A stretch of 64,000 nucleotides of DNA from Syngnathus acus (GCF_901709675.1 NC_051095.1:25835956-25899955), one strand, 5' to 3'; numbered from the stretch's first letter, positions 21,667 through 33,364 are shown. Made by a program: numbers and translations. The notes: generated by a model from the letters alone, not told the origin.

Positions 21667-22490
21667 TTTTGAATGTAATACAGCAGCTCAAAGCAGGCAC
21701 CGTGATCTGAGTTATCACAAAAATGTCACACTGTATATTGCAGAGCCTTCTCATGTGAATTTGTGTTGTCAATGCTGTATTTTCTTGATCCTGAAGCTGA
21801 ATGAGGATAAAGCTGAACATTATAGAAAATCCTTAGTCTTCCTTGATGCTTAATTTAGTCTATATTACTGTTGTCTCTGGACATCACTGAAACCTCATAA
21901 CATATATGCATTTTAGAGCTGCTTCAATTTAGATGCTTTATGTGTAATTATGTGGACTAAACTCATTAATCTGTAACATTTCATCCTCTAGGCTAGGAAC
22001 AGTTATTTTAAACATTCAAACAATACATACTCAATTCAAAATGTAAATCTTACTGCACATTGTTGCCTTAGTAACTAACTCAAACTAAAATGTAAGAGAT
22101 TGTCGTCAATCGGTTCAAATTATGCACAACCATTGACCCTGGTGAAAATTTTGATATTTTAAAGTGGCCATACATGAGTACAAAAAATGTTAGCACCCCC
22201 TACAGTTGTTTATTGGAGCACTGTTTTGGTACGTTCAACGTACGGCTATGAAAACTGGGCGGCACGTGCGGCACCCTCAAATGTATAAAAATACTTTTGT
22301 AGCTATTCACTAACATGTACAGGAAGTAAATTCTGAGAATTTGAAGGAACAATTTTGGCCTATTTTAGCACTTTTACAGAGATCCCATTCTAAAGAACTC
22401 CTCCCAGAAATGTTATCTGATTGTTTTCAAACTTTGGGTGTTTCTTCTAAACGTATTTAGGATGAAAAGTTATTGAAAGATTTTCCATTG
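21667..22490. other. No gene or element recognised
   Basis: Non-coding sequence without recognisable motifs, repeats or splice-consistent exons. Confidence 0.4.
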
Positions 22491-22496
22491 GGCGCA

Positions 22497-22872
22497 TGCG
22501 GTTGCCGTGGCGATACACTGTTGGTGTCCGACTTCCCGACTTGGTGCTGAAGAAAGGGGAAACCGTTCTGGTTCTGGATGTGACCATCCGCTTTGAGGTA
22601 GGGGCGTCCCTGCAGCGGGCAGCAGCAGAAAAAGTGGCCCACTATCAGCCGGTGGCAGTTCAGGTTTTGAAGGCCGTTGGCGGGAGTGAGATAACGGTCA
22701 TGGGTTTCCCTGTAGGTGCCCGTGGGAAATGGCCGTGAAGTAACTTCTCTGTCCTCAAGAAACTAGGGATCCCCCCCAGTAGGCGTAATTCTTTCACAGC
22801 TCTGGTGAGCCGACGAACGCTGCTGTACTCTATTGATGTGCTGTCAGCCTTCTATCGTGGCCAGGACTAGCG
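22497..22872 (+). pseudogene. R2/NeSL-like LINE, restriction-like endonuclease C-terminus
   Basis: The frame reads LPDLVLKKGETVLVLDVTIR, then LQRAAAEKVAHYQPV and MGFPVGARGKWP, a stop, then in the same or neighbouring frame LKKLGIPPSRRNSFTALVSR and LYSIDVLSAFYRGQ. The PDLV…VLDVT block resembles the PD-(D/E)XK restriction-like endonuclease at the C-terminus of early-branching LINEs (R2, NeSL, R4 groups), which cut a specific target. Only this end survives and an in-frame stop follows GKWP. Assignment rests on motif resemblance. Confidence 0.6.
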
Positions 22873-23204
22873 AGGGGAGCGCGGAGGGGGGATGGAAGGC
22901 CGCACCGGGAGGGGGTTGTCCCGATAATGGATGGCTGTCTACGGTTAGCGATTTGGTGAGGGGTCCGGAACCGTGTAACAGGGGTCCGCTCCAGCGTGTG
23001 ACTGGTTGCGCTGCCTCCGGGAGCGGGGATGGCTAGGTCGGTGGTTGGTAACAGAGGGCCAGTGGGGTCTCGTAATGATTATAATGCGGGAAATATGCTT
23101 ACACATTTCGTCATGTGCGAAGATGGCTGATCGTCCGCAATCATGCATACGCTCACGTTAGATGGCATGACGAGCAAGTATAAAACTCGAAAAGCTGTGT
23201 CGGT
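22873..23204. other. Possible 3' UTR of the R2-like fragment
   Basis: GC-rich sequence following the endonuclease-like frame, with no coding potential. It may be the element's 3' UTR up to where the LINE tail at about 23210 begins. Ends are unclear. Confidence 0.3.
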
Positions 23205-23209
23205 GTGTC

Positions 23210-23508
23210 AACCTTCTGCGTAGCGTCCTGTACTTTTGCGCTATATTCTGACTGTCTGCTGTATGCACGCTTGCTCCATTTTTGCTCCTCTTGTTTATTG
23301 TGTTATTTGTTTATTTATTATTTATTCATCACTCTTATTTATTCATTGTTTGTGCCTTCTTGTTTTTATTTTTTTTGTGTTGTCTACTTGTATGTATATT
23401 GTGTACTATGTCTTGTCACCGTGGGATAGTGGGAACGTAATTTTGATTTCTTTGTGTCTTGGTATGTGAAGAAATTGACAATAAAGCGGACTTTGACTTT
23501 TGACTTTA
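23210..23508 (+). mobile_element. LINE 3' tail, coding region absent
   Basis: This aligns with 17085-17365: tctgcgtagcgtcctg, then tgtgccttcttgtttttatt, ending acaataaag and gactttgacttttgactt. It contains only the 3' UTR, an extreme 5' truncation. Confidence 0.85.
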
Positions 23509-26085
23509 CACAGAAAAATCATGCTGTTTCGGGGCTGAACCTGGGTGAAAACTCATGAAACTGCAGACGCAACAAACCTAGTATCCAAATTATTATTTTA
23601 GAGATCTCTTATTCAAGTTTCAAAATAAGGCTTCACAACACCCCCGCCAATTTTGTTTTTACAAAGTATTACCGTTTCTGTTTCAGCTGTTACATCTGTG
23701 AAAGTTGGGAGACATACTATATAACAGCCCAAGACCAACAAAAAAACCTCTTTCAGAGCTATATGCTAATCATTTCAGGAAGTCGCGGTGTGTAAGTATC
23801 ACAAACATGCAAGTACCCCAACGTGGCCGGGGGTTGCGAGGGTTATTTATAGCTACTCGCAGCTCTAGTTGAGTTTTATATATACTATTACTAAACAGCA
23901 CAAACATAGCAGTGCTTCTGCATTCTGTTTATAATTTCAAAAACAAAATACCATTGCTGACTTTTGCCCTAATTTGCATGTTATAAAAACGTTTAGAGGT
24001 TGTAATCTTACATCTATCCATCCATTTTCCTCACAAGCGTCATAGGGATGAAATTGACTTTGAAATTCAACTTTGAGCGGTACTGTGAGGAAATCTGAAA
24101 ACAGGATTACATCTGCCTCTTGGCGACAGGGAGAACCGGTCTTTACCTTTCCTGGGATTAGTTCTCTTTGATCATTTAAACAGTGTGGCGTATAGGCTGT
24201 AATTCTGTGATTATACCGACATCCCAAACCATTACCATTATTACAGAAAATCTCTTCATTTGAATGTTTAGGATTTTCATGGGGTCCACTTTGAATACTA
24301 TATACAGTATTGTATAATGTGGCTACAAACACCATTTGATGTATTTAACATTTAAGGTATCATATGTTGGTTTTACTTGATATATTTGTTACTATTCTTA
24401 CCTCAAGAATTATGAGGCGTGTGATAACAGATGTATAGTTGACCTCTTTGGATATTTGTGTTTATTTGAATATTAATGTCTCTTGGCTCTCTGCAGAAGG
24501 TGCCTCCACATGCAGATGGCATCTGACTGAAAATAAAGATCAAAGACAAGAGAAATTGCATTTGTTCCACTCACTGTGTAGTGCCAAGGTTTTAGGAGAC
24601 TCTGCCTGCACGATTTTGAGCTGCAAAAGAAGAGCTTAATGTTGAGATGCAGCTGGCACAGATGGCATTGGCTGATAGCAAGCCAGTGAGATTGGGAGCA
24701 TATTCTTTGGTGACTGCTGTTACGTACTGCTGGCAATATATTTGATACTATATTTTAGAGGTTGCTCTACTCTAGTCTCCCAATAAATCTCATTGTATAT
24801 TTTAGAGGATCTTCATCTGTAGTCACCCTTACCTTTTATCAGGGAAAAAATATACAGTACATCAACCTTGTATTATTCCATACCTGTGTGTACTGTATAT
24901 GATTTTTATATATAGTACTGAATATGTTTAACGCTCCAAGAACAGACAAACACAGTCTGTGTAAATTAACACACAAAAATGTGTTCAAATTCTGAATGGG
25001 CATACCATGACAGCATTCAGAGTAGGGTGGAAAAAATTATGTTGTGAAGCCCTAATTATAAATTACTTCTCCAAAAACTAATCTGAGTCAGGAGTTAGCC
25101 AACCTTGAGTTGCATTAATGTGACTAGATGGGGATGTGTTGGTTAAAGCTATAAACCAAGCATACCAGTTTTGACTCATCTATTCTCAAGAAGAATTGCC
25201 CTATGCTCTCAGAATACGTACAGTTTAGAAATGCTAACATACCTGAAGCTGGAAAGGCTTAGCCAAGTGTCTCGAAGAGCTTTCAGGTTATCAATCTATG
25301 CTAGGAAAGATTGCCTATAAATTAATATAATTAAAAAATGCAGTACTAATGTAGCCATTTTCTGCAGTAAAAAGTATTTTGTCTACAATTAACTTATTTT
25401 TCATCTCCAATCAATTCCTTTAAAAAAAACATTTTGACACTGTTGCAGTTGCTCAGAGCTCAGGTAATGGCCAATCACAGCTCACTTGTATTCTGGGTTT
25501 GCTCATGTGAAATTCCTAAGCTCAATATTTAAGTATCCTTTTAAGCACGCTTGCTACTTTTCCCACAAGTGGCTGTCTGGCAAACATGACAACAAGAGCA
25601 CCATTCCTGGAAAAACAAAAAGGTTGCAGCATTTTATCTTTGTTTCATTTCAGATTTCTCAATAAAAATAGAAAAGTAAAGATTTTTGGTTAGATTATTT
25701 CCCTGTGAGCCATAGACATCTATTAGACCTCTCGTCTATGTGTAGACCAAATTTAGATGTTGAAGGAATGGGTTTGAAATACAAAAAGTCCTTCCTAGCT
25801 ACAAAAACAGATACATATGCTCAAACCTAATTGAATAAAGTACATAAGCAGACATGTATATTCACATATTAAATCAATAAAAGAAACATTTTAAGCATAT
25901 AATTATATCTACACACCAAATCAATAAAGAAGACATAACTAGACATTTTTGATAGGTGGTAATGACAAAGGTTTTTATAACTTTATGATCTGATATGTAT
26001 TTCTGAGCACTTTGAAATAACAAATGTTTTTTTATATATTGCCTGAATAGCTTAATGACCCTTAAGGAACTGTTTAATGCATGCC
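23509..26085. other. No gene or element recognised (2.6 kb)
   Basis: Non-coding, AT-rich sequence. Reading frames are short and without motifs (the longest, 23937-24335 minus, gives no recognisable protein). I see no RNA genes or terminal repeats. Confidence 0.4.
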
Positions 26086-26090
26086 TGATG

Positions 26091-26225
26091 ACTTCACTGG
26101 TTCTTTTATCTCAAACAAAATATTTTAGGTTGCATTACCTGACATGTTTTGGCTTGTACTTCCGCCTTCATCAGAGTGTAGTCAACCTAAAATATTTAGT
26201 TTGAGATAAAAGAACCAGTGAAGTG
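26091..26225 (-). ncRNA. Hammerhead-ribozyme-like core in a 43-bp-armed hairpin
   Basis: The arms 26091-26132 and 26183-26225 are near-perfect inverted repeats. Read on the minus strand, the loop holds CTGATGA (26168-26174, perfect core box), a short stem ggc/gcc, then AAAAC and ATGTC (26141-26150). This is the order of a type-I hammerhead: stem I, CTGATGA, stem II, GAAAC, tiny stem III, GTC cleavage site, stem I. Stem I would be greatly extended by the arms. The one core defect is A for G in GAAAC, a residue normally needed for cleavage. Probably a relic of a Penelope-like or retrozyme-like element. Confidence 0.6.
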
Positions 26226-26624
26226 ATTCACAAGTAAAAACAAAATGAACTAGTACAACTAGCATGCCTGATGATTTTCTAAATCACGGACACTGCCAAA
26301 GTCATCTAAAAATGTTCAGGACTTGACTATATCTTAAGTTTTGACTAATGCTAGACGCCAGTTTTCGATTACTACTGAACATTCTGGACAGAGGGAAATA
26401 TTTTGCCCAACAAAGAAAAGATATGGTTGGAAGCATGATTAAACTAAAAATATGATGACGTAAGCAAGTACATGGAGTATCAAAAGAACAAACAAACAAA
26501 AACATGGTAAGTGGTGAGTACAAACTATGCATAGTCAGGGAACATTAATAAATTGATGATGTCACAGCCAAAAGCTCACATAATTCCGTACAAAATGACA
26601 AAATTGAAAGAATGATGAATGGGC
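26226..26624. other. No gene or element recognised
   Basis: Non-coding sequence. It repeats the phrase gcatgcctgatga (26079 and 26261) on both sides of the ribozyme-like hairpin, which might be part of a target duplication or of the element. Confidence 0.35.
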
Positions 26625-27265
26625 GGTGTGCGACAGTGGGCGAAGTGGATGTAGTATGTGCAAGAATGGTTTACAGGAAGGACACTTGGAGATAAAACCG
26701 GTAGAGGTGCCAGAGGAAGAGCGGCAGGAGGAAAAACAACCAAGAACCCGGCCAAAGGTGATCGCCAAGGCCGAAAGACGGGATGGAAGACAACAGCCCC
26801 CACACACACCAAATCGCCCATAATCAGCACCCAACCCCACGGAACCAGCTCTCACCGAACCAGCACCCACTCCCATGGAATCAAACTCTCCTGCGAACTT
26901 GCCCCACCCCAAAGACTCATCACCCATCAAACTCGGCCCACACCGGCATGTGCAACTGAATATAAGCTGAGCAAAGAACCTTGAACGTTGCCTTTTATGA
27001 ATGGAGACTTTCTGCTCTTGAGCATGGTCGCACGAAGGGCCCAGCGCTGTATTGTACTTTCCTGAAAACAGAGCTTTATTAACAAGAATTGTGATTGAAC
27101 TCAACCAACCTGTGGAAGTCTAATTTCTGCTTCAGTGTCTCAGCATTTTCCTGAAGAAATCAAACGAGCACGCAGTAAGTAAATTGGATAACAGGTGATT
27201 GGCAATGGCTTTTGCCGTGAGGCGCAGATAGCGCGCTCCTCAAATTGTGGACCAAAAATCCAACA
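26625..27265 (+). repeat. Dispersed LTR-like repeat, copy B, with upstream coding remnant
   Basis: From 26773 to 27265 this matches copy A at 1996-2440. Upstream (26626-26823) a plus-strand frame gives CKNGLQEGHLEIKPVEVPEE and a basic tail, ending in the repeat. That looks like the last codons of an element protein running into its 3' LTR, but I do not recognise the family. The block ends with aaaaatccaaca. Confidence 0.55.
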
Positions 27266-28020
27266 ATGTCTATATTAGCTCTATGTGTAGACCTAATTTA
27301 GACGACAAAATTAAGAAAATGGATATGGAAAAATGTTTTTTACACTAAAATTAATTGACGCAGTGTGGTCAAAGATAACAAAGTTGTTACAAAGTTGGCA
27401 AATGGATCATTCCATATCAACTGGACCAAGGCTTCCCAGTTCAAGTCATAGATTTTCCATAGATTTTTGAGTCGGGGAGAGGGGGGTCTACAAATAACAA
27501 ATAGATACAGGATATCGTGCAAAACTGTATCGTTCTATTTCAAATAGTTTTCATTCTAAAACATTACATTTACATTTTAGAGTTCTGTAAAATTTATTGG
27601 ATTTTTTCATGTTACTTAGGCAAAATTCTCAGCCTCACCAGCTGGTCACAATATATTGTAGCTACGTTAATGTGTGAATTTAGATGTTTGACCTAGAGCC
27701 TCATACTGTTTGCAATAAATTAAGTTGAAGCAATAATGTAACATTGTCATTTTTTAATTTATGCCTAATAGCTAGTGCCTTTCTAACATATATTTTTTTT
27801 TAAACGTAAAACTACTGACACATGGTCAAACTAACGGTCAATATACATAAAATATGAACATTTCTGGTCTGGACCCATAGTAAAGATGTACCATTTTTTA
27901 CTGAAGGACTCCAAATGGTCTGGACACTCTTGACAAGTCTTAGAGAGGTGTTGGTATTTCGGGGTCAGCACTCTCCTGTTTTAGTTCTTAACTGTCAGAG
28001 ACGACCCACAACATAGTCCA
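27266..28020. other. No gene or element recognised
   Basis: AT-rich non-coding sequence. The last 60 bases may already belong to the LINE fragment that follows. Confidence 0.4.
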
Positions 28021-28128
28021 TGGCAACACGACTTCTGAGCTTATAAATGTCACACCGGGTGTCCCGCATGGATCGGTACTTGGACCTATACTGTTTCGTA
28101 TTTACATGCTTCCGCTTGGGGACATCAT
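28021..28128 (+). pseudogene. Short LINE reverse-transcriptase fragment
   Basis: The translation SELINVTPGVPHGSVLGPIL followed by FRIYMLPLGDII is RT block 4, where PQGSVLGP is the conserved form and here reads PHGSVLGP. About 35 residues remain. It is from a LINE different from the L2-like copies elsewhere in the window, whose block reads PQGCVLSP. Confidence 0.7.
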
Positions 28129-28520
28129 ATGTACCTTAATATGAAAGCACGGCTTTATTTATATATGTATTTTGCTGGTTTGTTTGTTTCCAACGTTCCG
28201 CTGGCCTTCTGGCACTATCCGGACCCGTTGTGTGTGCTTGTGGCCCACTCTCGTGGTGCTTTTTTATTCATCCTTCCAAAAGTAGTGGGGAATTTAGTGG
28301 AAAACATTTTCCCTCAGGAAGGTGAAAAACATCAAAATCCTTATGGTTCATCAATAGAACACTGTCTGAGACACATGCACATGAACACATGGTGTACGCA
28401 TGCATGCTGTCAGTAAATGACACCATTTATTTGCATCCTCCAAGTTTGACTGAATATCAGCCTATCCGACCTGACTTTGGGAAGTAGGTGGGGGAATCGC
28501 GACATGTGACCGATTTGGAG

Positions 28521-29670
28521 CAGTGCTTCTCAAATAGTGGGGCTCAAGGGGGGCGCGGTGCAATACCTGGGGGGGCGCGTGTGACCCTGGGGAACAGGCT
28601 TTTTTTTTGGCAGTACTAGAATAAAGTGTAATTGCGCATTTACTACAGTAGGCGGCAGTGGCGCTCTCATTGTTACTTCTGTCACGTTTGCGACAGTGCA
28701 ACATTTTACGACTTACAAGACAACAGGTTTGCCTTGGTTAGCAGTGTTGAGTCAACAGAAAGCTCCGACTGCGTCCCGTCTATAGCCTCCGTTATTCAAC
28801 ATAACCACCAACATGAAAAAGTTTTTAACAGGGATGAAAAGAAAAGCGGAGAGAAACAAAGATAATGAAACAAAAGAAAGTCAGCCGAAAGCTAAGACGA
28901 GGAAATACGACGATTTACATCACAGACACTCAGTGCATTCTGGCTGAGTGTAGAGAGGCAGTATCCACTCTTAGGGGAGAAAGCTATGAGCATTCTGCTT
29001 CCTTTTGCAACATCTTACCTTTGTGAGATTGGCTTCTCTGCTGTTGCTGCACTGAAGACCAAGTACAGGTCCCAGCTAAACATTGAGCAGGAGCTGAGAG
29101 TTGCACTATCATGCTTCGAACCTCGCTTCGAAAAGCTGTGCACTGCAAAACGTGCTCATTGTAGCCATTAAACCTGACTTCCTCCTCATTTTGATGAAAA
29201 AAAGAAAGAAAAAAAGAGCACAAATTGTTTAATTCACCTTGTTTTGTAGGTTCAAGTGTTTTATATATTGTGCTCCTGAGTTAATGTTGCTGAACTGAAT
29301 ATAAATAAGTTATTATTTTTTTAGTTTTTGTAGTTTATTAGTTATTATAATTATTAAATATTATTTATTGATTTGATTTAATTTTGCAATGGTGCAATTA
29401 GTTGGTCAAACATGTTTACAGTTTAAACAAGGATTTATTTATTCTTAATTTCAGGCATTGATGCACTTAAAATCTTTTCTGTTGCAGACTTAAAACACGA
29501 TTTGATAAAGTTATTCTTTGTAAGTTTGACCATATGTCTTTCTTTTTTTCTTTAATGTTAATAAGGATAAAATGTTATGCAGAGATGGATAGTCACGGTG
29601 GGGAGTGGGGGGCGCGAATAGTTTTCTTCTTGCTAGGGGGGGCGTAACAGAAAATAATTGAGAAGCACTG
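28521..29670 (+). mobile_element. hAT element, internally deleted, 8-bp TSD
   Basis: Ends read cagtgcttctcaaatag and its partner ttgagaagcactg. The flanks are exact 8-bp duplications atttggag (28513-28520 and 29671-29678), diagnostic of hAT insertion. Internal sequence keeps only the two ends of a transposase gene: an N-terminal fragment near 28810-28920 (MKRKAERNKDNETKESQPKA) and a C-terminal fragment at 28986-29171. The middle is deleted, so this is a non-autonomous derivative of about 1.15 kb. Confidence 0.92.
28975..29171 (+). pseudogene. hAT transposase C-terminal dimerisation region (SCAND3/ZBED-like)
   Basis: The frame gives LLPFATSYLCEIGFSAVAAL, then KTKYRSQLNIEQELRVALS and a stop. 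This is the conserved C-terminal hAT dimerisation motif as found in the SCAND3/ZBED5/FAM200 group of transposases and domesticated genes. It is joined by deletion to the N-terminal remnant upstream and is not functional alone. Confidence 0.8.
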
Positions 29671-29869
29671 ATTTGGAGTGACACAGATGGTTTGATAAAG
29701 GTGTTATTTATGTTATAGTATAGTTTGGATAACTGTCAATGTTACGTCAGGCCCGTTCTCAGCTCTTCGTTTGTGTTTATGTAACGTTAGCATACTGTAT
29801 CGTTTAGCCTGTTGTTGCTCGTTTATGTCTGTTCTTGGTGTTGGATTTTGTCGAATAAATTTCCCCCAA

Positions 29870-29976
29870 AATGCGATTTATACTCCGGAGCGACTGTTTT
29901 TTTTCACTTTATTGTGCATTTTATGGCTAATGCGACGTATATTCCGGAGCAACTTTTAGTCCGAAAAATACGGTAA
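29870..29976. mobile_element. Partial Tigger-like MITE
   Basis: Internal mirrored motif atactccggagcgac / tattccggagcaac and the end …ccgaaaaatacggta, similar in style to the MITE that follows at 29986. The left end is missing. Confidence 0.5.
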
Positions 29977-29985
29977 ATTGTATTA

Positions 29986-30753
29986 CCGTGTTTTTCCATG
30001 CATAATGCGCAAAATCTAACTAATTTATTGTCCTAAAATCTGGGGTACGCATTATGCATGGGTACAACAATTTTTGAAGAAAATCTCCCTCGAAATAAAA
30101 CTTGAAATCACACCTTTCTTCTTGTTTGTTGTCAATCGCGCATCGCATTCAGCCATCCTGCCCAACACACTTAGTCAGTAAAATTCATAATTGACGACAC
30201 ATCGTTTGATGCGATGGTGCAATCCTTGATGGTGTGTTATTGTCAAATATTGTTTGTTTTTTAATCTCCATCGCAAACCGGATATCATACGGAGGCCGCC
30301 ATTACAGATGCGCAGAACGGATGCGCAAGACACGTCAGCTATATAAAGAGCGAGAGTTCAGTTCTCTACCTAAATGCGTATTACAGGTAATATTTTATTT
30401 CACAACACTTTGCCTTGTTCCTTTCTTCTCTGCTGTTCACTTCAAACACGCTCCATACGAACACAATGCTCTCGTATCAGACGCTTGCTCGATCACCTGC
30501 TCGTTTGCTGTCACAATGTACCCTACACAAATCCGAAACATTTCTTCGCTATCGAGTTTGCTACCGCATACGCAGTGATACTGACCGGCAGAATAACATC
30601 CGGTTGTTCCTAAAGATGATCTTTTTTCTGAAATAATTTTACGTTTACGGACTTAAGAGTCAAAATTTGGGTGCGTATTATACATGGGTACAGGCATTTT
30701 TCCAGCATCGACATGCCATTTTTAGGGTGCGTATTATGCATGGAAAAACACGG
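29986..30753. mobile_element. Tigger/pogo-like MITE, 768 bp
   Basis: Terminal inverted repeats ccgtgtttttccatgcataa and its mirror ending ggaaaaacacgg are flanked by TA (29984-29985 and 30754-30755). A second internal pair (gcgtattatacatgggtac / gtacgcattatgcatgggtac) lies just inside. No transposase is present. Confidence 0.88.
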
Positions 30754-30977
30754 TATTATACATTGTTTTGGGTCATTTTCCCTTCAATGACTGCATTTCC
30801 CCAGTAGATAGAGAAATGCCCGCCCGCGCACTTCCTCCCGGAAGCCGCGTCAGACTGCGCCGTGCACACTCACAAGTGCGTGTAGGTACTCAGTAGTACG
30901 GACCCGGCGCACTCCGCGCTCTATTTCTATCAGTGCCGAATTTCAAGTGTGGGCTGTGACTTCAGCATTCTCGTAAT

Positions 30978-31970
30978 TTGCGCACGGAGCTTTCAGATAC
31001 AGTTTTATGCCAAAGCCACCCACAAACCTTCCCCTGGAATCCCTCCATCAAAATGAGTGGCCCAGGAAAAAGAAAGGTGGACACTGAGTGCCGAGTGTTT
31101 AAAAACACTGTTGACAACAGAATATTATTTTTGCTGAAGTCCGATCAATGCCGTTTTGTCGGATATGCCAAGAAACGGTTGCAAGGAGTACAATATTAGC
31201 CGTCACTTTGCTACGAAGCATGCTAACTACGCTAGGAGTCAACACATGAATGAGTGGCTACAGCGGAGAGGTTGACAGCTAATTTGAAGACTCAGCAATA
31301 CTTTTTTCACCGACAAACTGCGGATCAAAAGTCAAGTGCAGGGGCAAGTTTATGATTCACCATCTATTTTCGCCTAATCTTAACTGTTAAAGTTTTTAAG
31401 GCCGACTTTAAGGAAGTGTTTCCCGTTTCCTCACCTCTGTCACCAGGTGTTTGTGAGTTAAAGCTCTGCTCTGATTTTCAGTAAATCTGTCACCGTCCTG
31501 CCTTTTTGATTTCTTTATTAGTAATTTCTATATTAGTACTTTATTTAGATGTATTCTTCCACTGATTCTTCAAGATGATGTATTTGGTCAGAATGTTTGC
31601 CGTTTGATGTGATTTCACCTCATTAGATAAACATCTTTCATAAATCTGACCTGCAGGCGCTGAAGTGATGGAAACTGTTATTCATAATAACAATGTATTT
31701 AATGAGAATCACTGATAGTTTTTTGGTGAAATATTTTTTAAATGCTGTTCATAAATGCATTTGTTTCCAAAAAGTGTTTTTTGAATATCCATGCTTTGCT
31801 TCCCTACTAAAGGCCAAAACCTTTTATGCAATGAGCATTACATGTCGTTTATATTACTTCACACAAACACTACATCCATCTGCTCCTGGTTCGGCCCCCC
31901 GGTCAAAATTTAGACCCCAATTCGGCCCGCAAGTCAAAACGTTTGCCCACCCCTGGGCTCGAGCCTCCCC
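30978..31970 (+). pseudogene. hAT transposase N-terminal remnant (GTF2IRD2-like) and element end
   Basis: From 31053 the plus strand reads MSGPGKRKVDTECRVF, then across stops and frame changes …AERLTANLKTQQYFFHRQTA. This resembles the N-terminus (BED-type zinc-finger region and linker) of GTF2IRD2/EPM2AIP1-related hAT transposases. The expected zinc-binding residues are largely lost. At 31943-31968 lies a probable right terminal repeat, gtttgcccacccctg, the mirror of a hAT caggggtgggcaaac end. The rest of the gene is absent and the left end was not found. Confidence 0.6.
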
Positions 31971-32314
31971 AATGCACACCTATTGGTGAATATTTTATGC
32001 CCAACCTCAGTCAAAGCAGCAGGAGACTTCCTTTGTTTACACATCTGTTCGCATCTCCAATATCCAGGTTGATCTTAATGACTCTCAGTTCAAACAGAGT
32101 GAATATAAAACTTTTGCTCTGGCCTAGGGTATACATCTGTTCTGACAAAGAACATTTTTGCCCATTTTTATGTGATGGTTGCAAGGCAAGAAATAGCCTT
32201 AAAACCTAAATTACCAGCAGATACTGTATACCAGGGGTGGCCAACCAGTCAGAGACTAAGCCACATTTTTTACTGTGTCATCGCAAAGAGCCACATGAGC
32301 ACACATGAACATTC

Positions 32315-32425
32315 CCCCCCCCCCCACACACACACACACTCACACACACGCACACACACACACACATGCACACTCACACACAGAAACGCTCGCAGACAGA
32401 GAGAGACAGACACACACAGGCCTCT
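32315..32425. repeat. (CA)n microsatellite in hAT end
   Basis: C-run followed by cacacacact-type repeats inside the left end of the hAT element. The sister copy at 60935-61016 carries the same microsatellite, so it is ancestral to the family. Confidence 0.85.
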
Positions 32426-32583
32426 GCTCAGCCAGATTTATTGAATATGTCCCACACCAAGATAATGACAGTTATTTAACAGTTAACATTGTGTGCACTG
32501 TCTCACACACACATAAACTCTCAGTTCAAGCAAGTCCACAAACAGAAATATAACAATTTTCAATAACATTTTTCTCTTACTAT

Positions 32584-32754
32584 GCTGCTTAGTGGGACTT
32601 CTGGCATTCCTTGTCCTGAACAACCCTCCTCAAATCTGGCTTGTATTCTGTTGTTGCCACTCGAAGCAACTCTTTCACATGAGTGTCAGTCAGAACAGAT
32701 CGATGCTTTGATTTCACATGTTTCAGGGTGGAAAACACAGACTCGCAGACGTAC
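32584..32754 (-). pseudogene. hAT transposase C-terminal dimerisation domain
   Basis: Minus-strand reading: YVCESVFSTLKHVKSKHRSV, then LTDTHVKELLRVATTEYKPD and a stop near 32584. This is the hAT C-terminal dimerisation helix set, the end of the transposase whose catalytic part lies at 39660-40863. The endogenous retrovirus inserted between them at 32755-39600. Confidence 0.85.
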
Positions 32755-33148
32755 TGTCAGGGTTTTCCAAACTATCTTGATCGTATGATTATGTTGGAAT
32801 GTATGTAACCAGTAATAAATAACCTAGCTAGATTAGTTTTATGCTTATGTTGGTGTGTAACCAGTAATAAATAACCTAGCTTGTCCCATCCTACACAATG
32901 TCGTAAAACATCCCCTGCTATGCTTTGACTAGAGGTCAAGGGTTTTCTCTTCCCTATCCAGTCCACTGTCACCCCCACCCTGTTTCTCTTAATAAAAATG
33001 CTCATGCAGGAGGAGAGAGTCAGACGTCATTCGATCATCGCTGTATGCACAGCGACGAATTGACTCTCCGCCTGCAGGTGCCCAAAAAGACTTAATTGTC
33101 TCCCATGTGGTTCTTGCAAAATAAGTTAGAGTGAGCACCACTCTAACA
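32755..33148 (+). repeat. ERV 5' LTR
   Basis: Begins TGTCAGGG and ends CTCTAACA. The U3 part holds a 25-bp direct repeat (32805-32829 and 32857-32881) of enhancer-like layout. An AATAAA signal lies at 32991-32996. Matches the 3' LTR at every position I compared. Confidence 0.95.
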
Positions 33149-33151
33149 TTT

Positions 33152-33169
33152 TGGTGCCGAAACCCGGGA
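33152..33169 (+). promoter_or_regulatory. ERV primer-binding site, tRNA-Phe type
   Basis: tggtgccgaaacccggga lies 3 nt after the LTR and is complementary to the 3' end of vertebrate tRNA-Phe including CCA. It primes minus-strand DNA synthesis. It is intact. Confidence 0.9.
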
Positions 33170-33358
33170 CCCTCATACCCGCCATCTGGCTGACGGAGGA
33201 AGACGTGCTGCATTGTCGACAAGCCAGCGTCCATTAGGAGGACCTGGACAAGAAAGTCCTGGGAAGAGAACTTCTTCGCTGGGCCAGCATCTTAAGTCTG
33301 CCTTCGTCTGACAGAGGTGGATTGACGGGACCCGGCAGTGCAATGAACCAGGGGACAA

Positions 33359-33364
33359 GTAAGT
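33359..33364 (+). promoter_or_regulatory. Candidate ERV splice donor
   Basis: The sequence acaa|gtaagt in the leader downstream of the primer-binding site is a strong donor match, at the place where simple retroviruses splice to make env RNA. Use is inferred only. Confidence 0.4.

Noticed and set aside
26562-27104. 180-codon minus-strand frame in the dispersed repeat
   Set aside because: It runs antisense to an LTR-like repeat, and the equivalent frame in the other copy (1812-2261) diverges with frameshifts. No known domain.
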